A stretch of 64,000 nucleotides of DNA from RPQJ01 sp963696545. Its GTDB lineage: Bacteria; Pseudomonadota; Gammaproteobacteria; Steroidobacterales; Steroidobacteraceae. The notes under the pieces are model-generated. The model saw only the letters and a program-made list of their open reading frames with translations. It was not told where the DNA came from and made no database searches. The DNA lies in the NCBI GenBank assembly GCA_963696545.1, contig CAVOKQ010000012.1, positions 186,001 to 250,000 on the forward strand, given 5' to 3'. The translations under genes were made by a program, and so were the position numbers. Numbering within the stretch: the stretch's first letter is position 1; every line of letters starts with the position of its first letter. This document shows positions 17,775 to 26,318 of the stretch, piece by piece.

Positions 17775-18604
17775 CGACGGCGTGGGGTTGAGGCTGCGCA
17801 GCGGATCACGGTCCGGAATCTGGGCGCCGGCTCCTTGCCATGAGTCGCGACGTAGTACCAGGTGAGCGCGCCGACCCCGGCGAGCAGCCCGAAGATGCTG
17901 ATGAATGTCCAGAGATAGGTCGGCGCCGTCGGCGTGTTGCCGACCAGCGGTTCCGACGGCCAGTTGCTCGTGTAGCTGATGGCCTGGCCCGGACGGTTAG
18001 TGACCGTGGACCATGACGACCAGAAGAAGAACGCGGTGAGGGCCTGCCGGCGCGCCGCATCCGGAATCGGGTTGCGCTGGATCGCGTACTGGGCGCGCAG
18101 CGTGTCGAGACTCGGGTCGTCGCTGAAGAGACGCTGGTAGTGATCCGCGGCGAACGTGATGGCGGCCGCGCGGTCCTCCGAGACCGTTACGACGCCCGTA
18201 TCCGGGTTGTAGGTGTTGGTCCGCATCTCGGGCACGAGCTTCGCCTGCAGCGCAGCCTGCGTGGCCGCGTCGAGGTCGGTGTAGCGCTTGCCGGCCTGGC
18301 GTTGTGCCCAGGTGTCGAGCACGCCGGTGGCTTCACGGTGCAGCCAGTCTGCCGACCAGTCGGGCGCGACGTAGCTGCCGTGGCCCCAGATCGATCCGAG
18401 CTGGTGGCCGCCGATCGACTGCCATACCTGCCGACCCGTCTCGATGTCGGCTTGCGTGAACAGGGTCTGCCCGGTCACGGTCTTGACCGCAGCAGGCATG
18501 GGGGGCGCCGCGAGGTAGATCTCGCGGCCCATGAACAGAAGGATGCCGAAGGACACGACCAGCAGCGCCCCCAGCACCTTCCAAAGTCGACTCGTATTGT
18601 TCAT
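17771..18604 (-). CDS. norZ: Quinol-dependent nitric oxide reductase, N-terminal (NorC-like) part of a split norZ
   Basis: This 277-residue frame encodes an N-terminal membrane anchor (WKVLGALLVVSFGILLFMG) and the periplasmic domain of quinol Nor, with QTLFTQADIETGRQVWQS and GSIWGHGSYVAPDWSADWLH. A second helix, YLWTFISIFGLLAGVGALTW, follows. The last 15 residues (after GKEPAP) are out of frame and end at the TGA that overlaps the ATG of the catalytic part. There is no CxxCH, so this is the quinol-oxidising rather than the cytochrome c type enzyme. An FNR/Dnr box lies about 81 bp upstream of ATG 18604. The break falls in the loop between the NorC-like and NorB-like parts, and only one base needs to be added to rejoin them. 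Confidence 0.88.
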   Translation of the reverse strand: MNNTSRLWKVLGALLVVSFGILLFMGREIYLAAPPMPAAVKTVTGQTLFTQADIETGRQVWQSIGGHQLGSIWGHGSYVAPDWSADWLHREATGVLDTWAQRQAGKRYTDLDAATQAALQAKLVPEMRTNTYNPDTGVVTVSEDRAAAITFAADHYQRLFSDDPSLDTLRAQYAIQRNPIPDAARRQALTAFFFWSSWSTVTNRPGQAISYTSNWPSEPLVGNTPTAPTYLWTFISIFGLLAGVGALTWYYVATHGKEPAPRFRTVIRCAASTPRRR

Positions 18605-18678
18605 CAGTCACTCCCGGTTGCGCATCGCGGACGGGCCGCGACATGGCGCAATGGTGCGATGCGGCGCATGGCCGCACC

Positions 18679-18692
18679 TTGACCGAGATCAA
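18679..18692 (-). promoter_or_regulatory. FNR/Dnr box upstream of norZ
   Basis: TTGACCGAGATCAA lies in the 95-bp gap between hemN and norZ, centred about 81 bp before the norZ ATG. It matches the TTGAT-N4-ATCAA consensus at nine of ten fixed positions. This suits NO- or anoxia-dependent activation by the Dnr protein encoded 4 kb downstream. Confidence 0.8.
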
Positions 18693-18699
18693 GAGGAGG

Positions 18700-20097
18700 T
18701 CAGATCGCCTTCGAGAAGCGCTGCTGCGCGGCCTGCGCGGAGGCGAGATAAGCGTCGAACGCCATGCCGAGGTGGCGCAGCAGCAGCCGGCCGGCGGGCA
18801 ACACGCGCAGTCCGGGCGGGGCGAACTCGGCGAGGCCGTCCGCGACCATCGGCTCGAGCGCCGCGATCTCGCTGGCGAAATAGCTGCGGAAATCGATGTC
18901 GTGGCGCTTGCCGGTGGCGTCGAAGTCGAGCACGCCGTAGCACATGATCTGCTGGATCACGTCGCGGCGGATGATGTCGTCGCGCGTCAGCGTAAGCCCG
19001 CGGTGCACCGGCAGCTCGCCGCGGTCCAGGGCGCCGTAGTATTCCGGCAGTGTCTTCAGGTTCTGCACGAAGTTGTCGCCGACCTTGCCGATCGAGCTCA
19101 CGCCGAGGCCGATCAGGTCGCAGTAGCCGCGCGTCGAGTAGCCCTGGAAATTGCGGTGCAGCGTGCCGTTCTCCTGCGCCAGCACCAGCTCGTCCTGGGG
19201 CAGTGCGAAGTGATCCATGCCGATGTACACGTAGCCCGCATTCGACAGCTTCTCGATCGTCAGTCCGAGCAGTGCGAGACGCACCTCCGGCGCCGGCAGG
19301 AACTCTGCATTCAGCTGCCGCTGCGCCTTGAACATCTGCGGGAGATGCGCGTAGGCGTACACGGCGAATCGATCCGGCTTGGCCGAGAGCACCGTATCCA
19401 GCGTCTTCGCGAATCCCTCGAGGTTTTGCTTCGGCAGACCGTAGATCAGGTCGACGCTCACCGATCCGAACCCGAACTCGCGGGCCTCGCGGATCAGGCG
19501 CAGTGTGTCCGGCACCGACTGGATGCGGTTCACGGCTTCCTGCACCAGCGGGTCGAAGTCCTGGATGCCAAGACTGCAGCGATTGAAGCCGACACGCGCG
19601 AGGTCGCGCAGCGTGTCGCTGGTGATCGTGCGCGGGTCGAGCTCGATCGAGTACTCGCGGTCCGGGTCTGACGAGAGCTTGAAGTGACTGCCGAGCTTCT
19701 CGATCAGCCGGTCGATCTCGAGCGACGTCAGGAACGTGGGCGTGCCGCCGCCGAAGTGCAGCTGCTCGACCTCGCGGTCGCGGTCGTAGAGCTGGCCCTG
19801 CAGCTCGATCTCGCGGTGCAGGCGGTAGAGATACGCCTCGGCTTTCTCGTGGTTGCGCGTGATGACCTTGGTGCAGCCGCAGTAAAAGCAGGGGCTCGAG
19901 CAGAACGGGATGTGCACGTACAACGACAACGGCCGCGGGATCGGGTCCTGGTTGCTCGCGAGCGCGGCTGCCTTGTACTCGTTCAGCCCGAACCGGTCTG
20001 AGAACTGCACGGCCGTCGGATACGACGTGTAGCGCGGCCCCGACCTGTCGTAGCGGCGGATGAGGTCGGCGTCGAACCGGATCTGGTGCGCGTTCAT
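18700..20097 (-). CDS. hemN: Oxygen-independent coproporphyrinogen III dehydrogenase
   Basis: This radical-SAM enzyme converts coproporphyrinogen III to protoporphyrinogen IX without oxygen in the cytosol. The start ATG 20097 gives MNAHQIRFDADLIRRYDRSG, the normal HemN opening; the frame extends further upstream but without similarity. The 465-residue length is normal. The [4Fe-4S] motif HIPFCSSPCFYCGC (about residues 62-75) and the GGGTPTFL SAM-binding loop are intact, as is the C-terminal HemN domain. An FNR/Dnr box lies about 61 bp upstream. Its place behind norZ and nirS fits the need for haem for cd1 and NO reductases during anaerobic growth. Confidence 0.93.
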   Translation of the reverse strand: MNAHQIRFDADLIRRYDRSGPRYTSYPTAVQFSDRFGLNEYKAAALASNQDPIPRPLSLYVHIPFCSSPCFYCGCTKVITRNHEKAEAYLYRLHREIELQGQLYDRDREVEQLHFGGGTPTFLTSLEIDRLIEKLGSHFKLSSDPDREYSIELDPRTITSDTLRDLARVGFNRCSLGIQDFDPLVQEAVNRIQSVPDTLRLIREAREFGFGSVSVDLIYGLPKQNLEGFAKTLDTVLSAKPDRFAVYAYAHLPQMFKAQRQLNAEFLPAPEVRLALLGLTIEKLSNAGYVYIGMDHFALPQDELVLAQENGTLHRNFQGYSTRGYCDLIGLGVSSIGKVGDNFVQNLKTLPEYYGALDRGELPVHRGLTLTRDDIIRRDVIQQIMCYGVLDFDATGKRHDIDFRSYFASEIAALEPMVADGLAEFAPPGLRVLPAGRLLLRHLGMAFDAYLASAQAAQQRFSKAI

Positions 20098-20151
20098 CTG
20101 TTTCCCTGGGTCCATGCGTTCCGAGACTGCGCCGCGACGGGTCCCCCCGCC

Positions 20152-20165
20152 TTGACGTGCGTCAA
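20152..20165 (-). promoter_or_regulatory. FNR/Dnr box upstream of hemN
   Basis: TTGACGTGCGTCAA is a perfect dyad of the FNR class, with both half sites TTGAC. It is centred about 61 bp before the hemN ATG, predicting a short leader of about 20 nt. It lies in the 210-bp divergent region shared with the flavoprotein gene at 20308, whose own promoter may use the TAGAAT at about 20267-20272. Confidence 0.75.
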
Positions 20166-20307
20166 GGATGGGAATGCCGCGCCGGCCGGCCATTGGTACA
20201 TGCCGAAGCATAGTCGCGGTCCCGGGCGGCGGGTAGGGGGAGGGGTGGGGCTGGGCCCGGATCCGCTAGAATTTCACTTTATCCATCCGCACCCGCCGGA
20301 GACTCCC

Positions 20308-21375
20308 TTGACCAGCAACGACCCAGGCCGCGCCGCCGCCCCGGCGGGCGCGCCGATTGCAGCGGACACCGTGATCATTGGCGCCGGACCGGCCGGGCTG
20401 TTCCAGGCCTTCGAGCTCGGGCTGCTCGGCATCAAGTCGCACATCGTCGACACGCTCGGGCATCCGGGCGGCCAGTGCGCGGAGCTGTACCCCGACAAGC
20501 CGATCTACGACATCCCGGCGCTGCCGGTCTGTGGCGCGCAGGAGCTGGTCGACCGGCTGATGCAGCAGATCAAGCCCTTCGAGCCGCAGTTCCACTTCGG
20601 CCAGGAAGTCTCGGCGCTGCAGAAGCAGGAGGACGGCACCTTCCTGCTCGAGACTTCCACGGGCACGCGGTTCGCCGCGAAGACGGTCGTGATCGCCGCG
20701 GGGCTGGGTTCATTCCAGCCGCGGCGGCTCGGCGTCGAGGGCGCCGATGCGCTCGAGGATACCCAGGTCCACTACCGCGTCCGCAGCGCTGCCGACTTCC
20801 ACGGCCAGCGCCTCGTAATCTTCGGCGGTGGCGACTCGGCGCTCGACTGGGTGATCGACCTGAACGGCAAGGCGAAGAGCATCGTGCACGTGCACCGGCG
20901 GCCCGAGTTCCGAGCCGCGCCGGCCTCGGTGGCCCGGATGCAGCAGCTGGCGGCCGAAGGGAGAATGGCCTACGTCGAGGGCATCGCGGCCGGCATCCGC
21001 ACTGCCGACGGCCGGCTCACCGGCGTGACGGTGAAGCGCACCGACGGCACGATGGTTGACTTCGACGCGGACCACGTGCTCGCGTTCTTCGGCCTGCACC
21101 CGAAGCTCGGCCCGATCGCCGAGTGGGGCATCGAGCTGGACAAGAAAGCGCTGAAAGTGGACACGGCCAAGTTCCAGACCAGCGTGCCGGGCATCTTCGC
21201 GATCGGCGACATCAACACGTACCCGGGCAAGAAGAAGCTGATCCTGAGCGGCTTCCACGAGGCGGCGCTCGCGGCGTTCGCGATCACCGAGCACCTGAAC
21301 CCGGCGAAGAAGGTGCACCTGCAGTACACGACCACGAGCCCGATCATGCAGAAACGGCTCGGCGTTTCCGAGTGA
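20308..21375 (+). CDS. Ferredoxin/flavodoxin-NADP+ reductase, thioredoxin-reductase-like type
   Basis: This FAD and NAD(P)H binding flavoprotein belongs to the thioredoxin-reductase-like ferredoxin-NADP reductases (YumC type). The start is taken as TTG 20308, because GGAGA lies 5 bp before it and the protein MTSNDPGRAAA then has normal family length (355 residues). The longer upstream frame has a low-quality sequence. The FAD site is VIIGAGPAGLFQAFELG, the NADPH site VIFGGGDSALDWVIDL, and the C-terminal FAD motif GIFAIGDINTYPGKKKLI. The redox CxxC of true thioredoxin reductase is missing, which supports ferredoxin or flavodoxin as partner. It is followed by tesB after 19 bp. Confidence 0.85.
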   Translation: MTSNDPGRAAAPAGAPIAADTVIIGAGPAGLFQAFELGLLGIKSHIVDTLGHPGGQCAELYPDKPIYDIPALPVCGAQELVDRLMQQIKPFEPQFHFGQEVSALQKQEDGTFLLETSTGTRFAAKTVVIAAGLGSFQPRRLGVEGADALEDTQVHYRVRSAADFHGQRLVIFGGGDSALDWVIDLNGKAKSIVHVHRRPEFRAAPASVARMQQLAAEGRMAYVEGIAAGIRTADGRLTGVTVKRTDGTMVDFDADHVLAFFGLHPKLGPIAEWGIELDKKALKVDTAKFQTSVPGIFAIGDINTYPGKKKLILSGFHEAALAAFAITEHLNPAKKVHLQYTTTSPIMQKRLGVSE

Positions 21376-21394
21376 CGGCGACGGGCCGAATCGC

Positions 21395-22246
21395 ATGAAC
21401 CGGCTGCTTGCCGACCTGATCAAGCTGCTCGAGCTCGAGCGGCTCGAGATGAACCTGTTCCGCGGCGAGAGTCGCGACATCGGCAGCCCGCAGGTGTTCG
21501 GCGGGCAGGTGCTCGGCCAGGCGCTGATGGCTGCGTGCGGCACGGTCGAGGGCCGGTCGGTGCACTCGCTGCACGCGTATTTCCTGCGCCGCGGCGACTT
21601 CAACGCGCCGATCGTCTACGAGGTGGACCGCAGCCGTGACGGCGCGAGCTTCTCGAGCCGGCGCGTGGTCGCGATCCAGCACGGGCAGCAGATCTTCAAC
21701 ATGGCGGCGTCGTTCCAGATCGAGGAGGACGGGCCCGACCACCAGGTGCCGGTGCCCGAGGTGACGCCGCCCGAACAGCTGCCGGATCTCACGGTCGAGG
21801 TGCGCAAGCACCTGCTGCGCATGCCGGCCGAGCGACGCCGGTTCTGGTCATTGGAGCGGCCGTTCGAGTTCCGTTCCGTCGAGGCAGTCGAGGCCGGTGA
21901 GCCGCGGCCGGGCGTGCGTCACCTGTGGTTCCGGCTGATCGATCGTTGTCCGGACGATCCTGTGCTGCACCGCTGCCTGCTGGCCTACATGTCGGACTAT
22001 CACCTGCTCGAGACGGCGACGCTGCCGCACGGGCTCGCGTATCGCTCGGGCGACGTGACGCTCGCGAGCATCGACCATGCGATGTGGTTCCACCGCCCGC
22101 TCCGCGTTGACGAGTGGCTGCTCTACGCGCTGATCAGTCCAAGCAGCTCGGGTTCACGAGGACTCGCGTTCGGCCGCATATTCGATCGCGACGGACACCT
22201 CGTGGCGAGCACCGCGCAGGAAGGGCTGATGAGGACCAGGAACTGA
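21395..22246 (+). CDS. tesB: Acyl-CoA thioesterase II
   Basis: This cytosolic double hot-dog enzyme hydrolyses acyl-CoA to free fatty acid and CoA. The 283-residue length and the sequence match TesB throughout: LEMNLFRGESRDIGSPQVFG, GQVLGQALMAA, SLHAYFLRRGD, the second half with LLAYMSDYHLLETA, then SIDHAMWFHRP and the final TAQEGLMR. The catalytic Asp is in the LAYMSD segment. It overlaps the next small gene by one base (TGATG type). It could belong to an operon with the flavoprotein upstream. Confidence 0.93.
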   Translation: MNRLLADLIKLLELERLEMNLFRGESRDIGSPQVFGGQVLGQALMAACGTVEGRSVHSLHAYFLRRGDFNAPIVYEVDRSRDGASFSSRRVVAIQHGQQIFNMAASFQIEEDGPDHQVPVPEVTPPEQLPDLTVEVRKHLLRMPAERRRFWSLERPFEFRSVEAVEAGEPRPGVRHLWFRLIDRCPDDPVLHRCLLAYMSDYHLLETATLPHGLAYRSGDVTLASIDHAMWFHRPLRVDEWLLYALISPSSSGSRGLAFGRIFDRDGHLVASTAQEGLMRTRN

Positions 22247-22383
22247 TGCTGAAGGCGCTCGGGCTCGTCGCGCTGGTCGTGCTGATCCTGGCCGGCGCGC
22301 TGCTGCCGCTGAAGTACACCGCGCGAATGAACCTCCCGCCGAAGCAGGACGGGAAGGGTGATCAGCCTCGTCCGAAGAGCTGA
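22246..22383 (+). CDS. Small single-pass membrane protein
   Basis: This is a 45-residue product starting at ATG 22246, inside the tesB stop codon. It has one hydrophobic helix (LGLVALVVLILAGALLPLKY) and a short, charged, Pro/Lys-rich cytoplasmic tail. No family function is recognised. The tight coupling to tesB argues that it is expressed. It lies convergent to the DUF748 gene, only 6 bp from its stop. Confidence 0.55.
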   Translation: MLKALGLVALVVLILAGALLPLKYTARMNLPPKQDGKGDQPRPKS

Positions 22384-22389
22384 AGCGGC

Positions 22390-25300
22390 CTACTGCAGGC
22401 CGAGCTCGAAGCGCACCTTGCCGTCCTGGGGCGTGACCTTGCCGGTCTTGGTGAGGAACACCCGCGTCGGCTCGAGCGACGTGCCCTCGAGAAGCGCACG
22501 CTGGACGGCATCCGCACGCTGCTCGCCGAGCTTGCCCAGATCGGCCTCGGGCGCCGTGGCGCGGGCGCGCGTCTCCTTGTCCAGGTACTCGAGCCTCGCG
22601 GCCTGGCGCATCGTCTTCGCGTCGTCTTTCGACGTTCCCTCCGGCGGCGTCGGAGGCTCGGGAATCTGCGCCGCGCCGCCGGTCTGCTTCTGCAGCATTG
22701 CGGTCAGCACCGCGATGCGGTCTTTCGGTTCCAGCGAATCGAACGTCGGCGGCAGTGTTTCGTACTTGCCTTCGAGCTTCGTTGCAGCCAGTGCCTCGGT
22801 CCGCTGCTGCTCGTAAGCGAGCGAGGCGATCGCCGGCCCGTCGATCTCGGGCAGCGCGCCGATCGGCACGTCGAGCCTGATACCGGGCTTCTCGACGAGG
22901 CTCTTCGCGAGCGCCGACAGTCGCCCGGCGGTCGGCGCATCGAGTTCCGCGCTGCCCGGCGCGAAGTCGACGAACTGCGCTTCCTCTGCTCCCTGGAACA
23001 GTGCGCCGAGCAGCTTGAACGGCGCCGTCACCGCCTTCGTCAGGATGTTCTTGATCACCTGCCAGATGATCGGGCCGATGCGGAACGTCGGGTCGTCGAT
23101 GGTGCCCGAGACCGGGATGTCGAGGTTGATCACGCCGTTGCTGTCCTTCAGCAGCGCCGTGGCGAATTTCACCGGCAGCGTCGCCTCGCCCTTCGTGGCG
23201 GTGGGCTCGCCCCATTCGAGCTGGTCGATGCGGATCTTGTGCTGTGCGTCGAGCTTGCGATCCTGGATCAGGTAATGGAGGTCCGTCGTGAGCTTGCCCT
23301 TCGCGATGCTGTAGCCCGCGAACTCGCCCGAGTACGGATTGAAGATCGGCAGCGAGATGTTCTCGAACTTCATGTCGATGTCGGTATATCGATCGAACGC
23401 GAAAGGCTGGATTTCGCCCGCGATCGTGACCGGCGAGTACGTGTCGACCTTGCCTTTCAGGTCGACTTTCGCGTGGGACGCTGGCTGGCTCGAGAGGCCG
23501 CTGATCGTGCCATCGAGCTGCATGATCTTGGCCGCGAAATTGGGCTGCACGTTGAGGTCCGTGAAGTCCATCGTGCCGTTGCCGATGCGGACCGCGCGGA
23601 TGCGGATCGGCATGCCTTCCTCGGGCAGCGGTGCCAGTGCCGGCGGCGGCGGGGCCTTGCCCGACTTGCGTGCCTTTGCAGCCTGCTTCTCCGCTTCCTT
23701 CTGCGCGCGCTCCCGCGTACTAATTTCCTTGGCGGTCAGCGTCGACTCGGTGGCCGCCGCAGCGCGTCGCGCGGCGAGCGCTTCTGCCGTGCCCTTCGGA
23801 TCGAGCACGGCCGTGATGTTGATGACCCGCTCCTCGCTGATGATCACGCGCGCAAAAGGCTCCGCGACCGAGACCAGGTCGATGTTCACCGAGTCCGGGG
23901 CCATCGCATAACGGATCTTGCCGACCTTCAGCTCGCGGAAGGTCACGAGATCCTTGCGCATCGCGTTGTCGACCGACGCGAAGCCGTCGATCACCACGTC
24001 GCCGTCGAAACTCAGGTCCGGTCCCGGCGCATCCGCCGGGTCGAGCTTGACGCGGCCCTGAACGTCGAGCTCGCCACCGGTGATCGTCAGGTCCGCGAGC
24101 GGCAGCACGTAGGGCTGCAGGATCGTCATACGGGCCTTGGCGAGCGAGATGCCGAGATCGGCCGCAAGCGGATCCGGTGTCACGGTGCCGTCGGCCTTGA
24201 ACGCCGCGTGGTCGTTGATCATCGCGTCCAGCGTGACCGGCAACGGCTTTGATAGATCGAGGCTCGCGTCCTTCACGTGCAGGTTGACCGGAGCCAGCTT
24301 GAACTTCGTGACGGGCGCAATCTTGCGGTCCTCGAAGTCGATCGAGGCCCGTGCGACGTCGACGCTGCCGATCGTGACCTGCCATGGGTTCGGCAGGTCG
24401 GTCTTGCGTGCGATCGCAGGGCGGTTGGCGGCCTGGTCTTTCGCCGTCGGCGCGGCTGTGGCCGGGCCGGACGGGGAGGCAGAAGCCGGGGCGAGCAGGC
24501 TCACGAGGTTGATCGATCCGTCGGGCGCCATCCATGCCTGCGCCTTGAGCCCCGTGACGGTGACGTTGGCCAGCGAGACAGTCTGTTCCGGCAGTGCCAC
24601 AGCGGTGTCGGTCAGCACGATGCTCGGCACCGTCACCCAGTCCGTATCCACACCGCGGGCACGCAGGCCGAGTCCGGCGAGCTCGATCTTCGGCAACTTC
24701 GCCTTCAGGTCGACTCCCTTGTCGTAAGAGAACGAATACGAACCGGCAAGTGCGATCAGCCCGGCACTGAGATCGAATGGCAGCGCGTCCCCGAGGTATT
24801 CCGATACGTCGGTGCCCCTGACCTTGCCCAGCGCGAACTTGCCCTGCGAGGCAATCGCGGGTGCGACCGCGAACCGGCCGTCCCAGTCGAAAGTTTCACC
24901 GGCCGTGCCGAGCGCAGTGAGCTTGAAGCCACCGCCTTCCGGCGTCGTGCGGAAGTCCTTCAGGGAGAAATTCACGGGCGTGAACGCGCGCTCGAACGGG
25001 CGGCGGCGCTCGAGGTCCGCGAACTCCAACTTGCCATCGGAGACGAGGAACGACTGCAGCCAGATCTTCGGCAGTTCCGAACTCTCCTTCGCGGGCTTCT
25101 CTTCCTTCGGTACCAGGTCGAGCAGGTTGATCGCGCCGTCCGGGCGGATCACCGCGCGCACTTGTGGCGCCTCGAGGTTCACGTCCTTGAAGATCAGCGT
25201 GCGCTTCCAGACCGACGCCAGCTCGAAATCGACGAACAGGCGCCGGAAGGCGAGCATCCGCTTGCCGTCGGCGTCCGGGAGCGCGAGGTCGCGGATCTCG

Positions 25301-25494
25301 GCCTGCAGCTGGAACGGATCGATCCGCATGGCGCCAATCTGCAGCTCGCGGCCGTAGGTCTCATGCACGAACTTGACCGCCTGGTCGCGGACGATCCCAG
25401 GCGCGATCCTGTAGCCAATGAGCGCGTAGAGACCGACCAGTCCCGCGACGATCGCGACCGCCCAGAACAGCTTCGACTTCAGGATCCGCGGCAT
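22390..25494 (-). CDS. Large AsmA-like DUF748 protein, envelope
   Basis: The start ATG 25494 gives MPRILKSKLFWAVAIVAGLV, an uncleaved N-terminal anchor. The remaining 1,010 residues are periplasmic, with repeated beta segments of AsmA type (DVNLEAPQVRAVIRPDGAINLL, GTISGLSSQPASHAKVDLKG). A Lys/Ala-rich segment predicted as coiled coil lies at about 600-640. A C-terminal part, FAPGSAELDAPTAGRLSALA, resembles OmpA-like repeats. DUF748 and AsmA-like proteins are bridge-like lipid carriers or envelope assembly factors, so a role in phospholipid or outer-membrane homeostasis is likely but unproven. It stands as a long single gene; the aquaporin gene lies 59 bp upstream on the same strand. Confidence 0.85.
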   Translation of the reverse strand: MPRILKSKLFWAVAIVAGLVGLYALIGYRIAPGIVRDQAVKFVHETYGRELQIGAMRIDPFQLQAEIRDLALPDADGKRMLAFRRLFVDFELASVWKRTLIFKDVNLEAPQVRAVIRPDGAINLLDLVPKEEKPAKESSELPKIWLQSFLVSDGKLEFADLERRRPFERAFTPVNFSLKDFRTTPEGGGFKLTALGTAGETFDWDGRFAVAPAIASQGKFALGKVRGTDVSEYLGDALPFDLSAGLIALAGSYSFSYDKGVDLKAKLPKIELAGLGLRARGVDTDWVTVPSIVLTDTAVALPEQTVSLANVTVTGLKAQAWMAPDGSINLVSLLAPASASPSGPATAAPTAKDQAANRPAIARKTDLPNPWQVTIGSVDVARASIDFEDRKIAPVTKFKLAPVNLHVKDASLDLSKPLPVTLDAMINDHAAFKADGTVTPDPLAADLGISLAKARMTILQPYVLPLADLTITGGELDVQGRVKLDPADAPGPDLSFDGDVVIDGFASVDNAMRKDLVTFRELKVGKIRYAMAPDSVNIDLVSVAEPFARVIISEERVINITAVLDPKGTAEALAARRAAAATESTLTAKEISTRERAQKEAEKQAAKARKSGKAPPPPALAPLPEEGMPIRIRAVRIGNGTMDFTDLNVQPNFAAKIMQLDGTISGLSSQPASHAKVDLKGKVDTYSPVTIAGEIQPFAFDRYTDIDMKFENISLPIFNPYSGEFAGYSIAKGKLTTDLHYLIQDRKLDAQHKIRIDQLEWGEPTATKGEATLPVKFATALLKDSNGVINLDIPVSGTIDDPTFRIGPIIWQVIKNILTKAVTAPFKLLGALFQGAEEAQFVDFAPGSAELDAPTAGRLSALAKSLVEKPGIRLDVPIGALPEIDGPAIASLAYEQQRTEALAATKLEGKYETLPPTFDSLEPKDRIAVLTAMLQKQTGGAAQIPEPPTPPEGTSKDDAKTMRQAARLEYLDKETRARATAPEADLGKLGEQRADAVQRALLEGTSLEPTRVFLTKTGKVTPQDGKVRFELGLQ

Positions 25495-25553
25495 TTCGGC
25501 GTGTCCTGGCGAGGGGGGTCGGGGCGACCATGGCCGCCCCGGCACAGGTCAGG

Positions 25554-26243
25554 TCATTTGTTGTCGCCCAGCCATCGATACAGATAGCCGGCGATCAGGG
25601 CCCCGAAAATCGGCGCGACCCAGAACATCCAGAGTTGGCCGAGTGCCACGCCGCCCTCGATCAGTGCCGGGCCCGTGCTGCGGGCCGGGTTCACCGACGT
25701 ATTGGTGACCGGGATGCTGATCAGGTGGATCAGCGTGAGGCCGAGGCCGATCGCGATCGGCGCGAGCATCGCCGGCGCGCGCTTGTCCGTGGCGCCGAGG
25801 ATGATGAAGACGAACATCAGGGTCATCACGATCTCGGTGAGCAGGCCCGACGCCAGCGAGTGGCCGCCCGGCGAATGCTCCCCGTAGCCGTTCGAAGCGA
25901 GGCCGCCATCGAAGCCCGGCTTGCCCGTCGCGATCATGTAGAGCACGAACGCTCCGGCGATGGCGCCGAGCACCTGCGCGACGATGTACGGCAGGACCTC
26001 GCCGGACGGGTGGCGTCCGCTCGCCCACAATCCGATGGTGACGGCGGGATTCAGGTGACAGCCCGAGATGTGCCCGATGGCGAACGCCATCGTCAGTACC
26101 GTGAGACCGAATGCCAGCGAGACGCCGACCAGGCCGATCCCCACTTCAGGAAATTTAGCGGCCAGCACGGCGCTGCCGCATCCACCAAGCACGAGCCAGA
26201 AAGTGCCGATGAATTCGGCGGCAAGCTTCTTCGACATGGGCAT
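25554..26243 (-). CDS. aqpZ: Aquaporin Z, water channel
   Basis: This 229-residue MIP-family channel has six membrane helices and both NPA loops, GCHLNPAVTIG (about 63-73) and TNTSVNPARSTGPAL (about 183-197). The selectivity-filter residues are as in AqpZ rather than glycerol facilitators: His in the fifth helix segment LIHLISIPVTNTS and Arg after the second NPA. It should pass water across the inner membrane. MPMSKKLAAEF and MSKKLAAEF are both possible starts, 6 bp apart. Confidence 0.94.
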   Translation of the reverse strand: MPMSKKLAAEFIGTFWLVLGGCGSAVLAAKFPEVGIGLVGVSLAFGLTVLTMAFAIGHISGCHLNPAVTIGLWASGRHPSGEVLPYIVAQVLGAIAGAFVLYMIATGKPGFDGGLASNGYGEHSPGGHSLASGLLTEIVMTLMFVFIILGATDKRAPAMLAPIAIGLGLTLIHLISIPVTNTSVNPARSTGPALIEGGVALGQLWMFWVAPIFGALIAGYLYRWLGDNK

Positions 26244-26318
26244 GAATCATTTCCCCCGTGAGATTGACAGGACCGCACCCAGCTGCAATTTACAGAGTCC
26301 GGCCACGCGGAAACAAGG

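Noticed and set aside
20086..20307. Upstream extension of the flavoprotein, crossing the hemN promoter region
   Set aside because: It contains the FNR-type dyad and low-quality sequence; TTG 20308 has a ribosome site and gives normal length.
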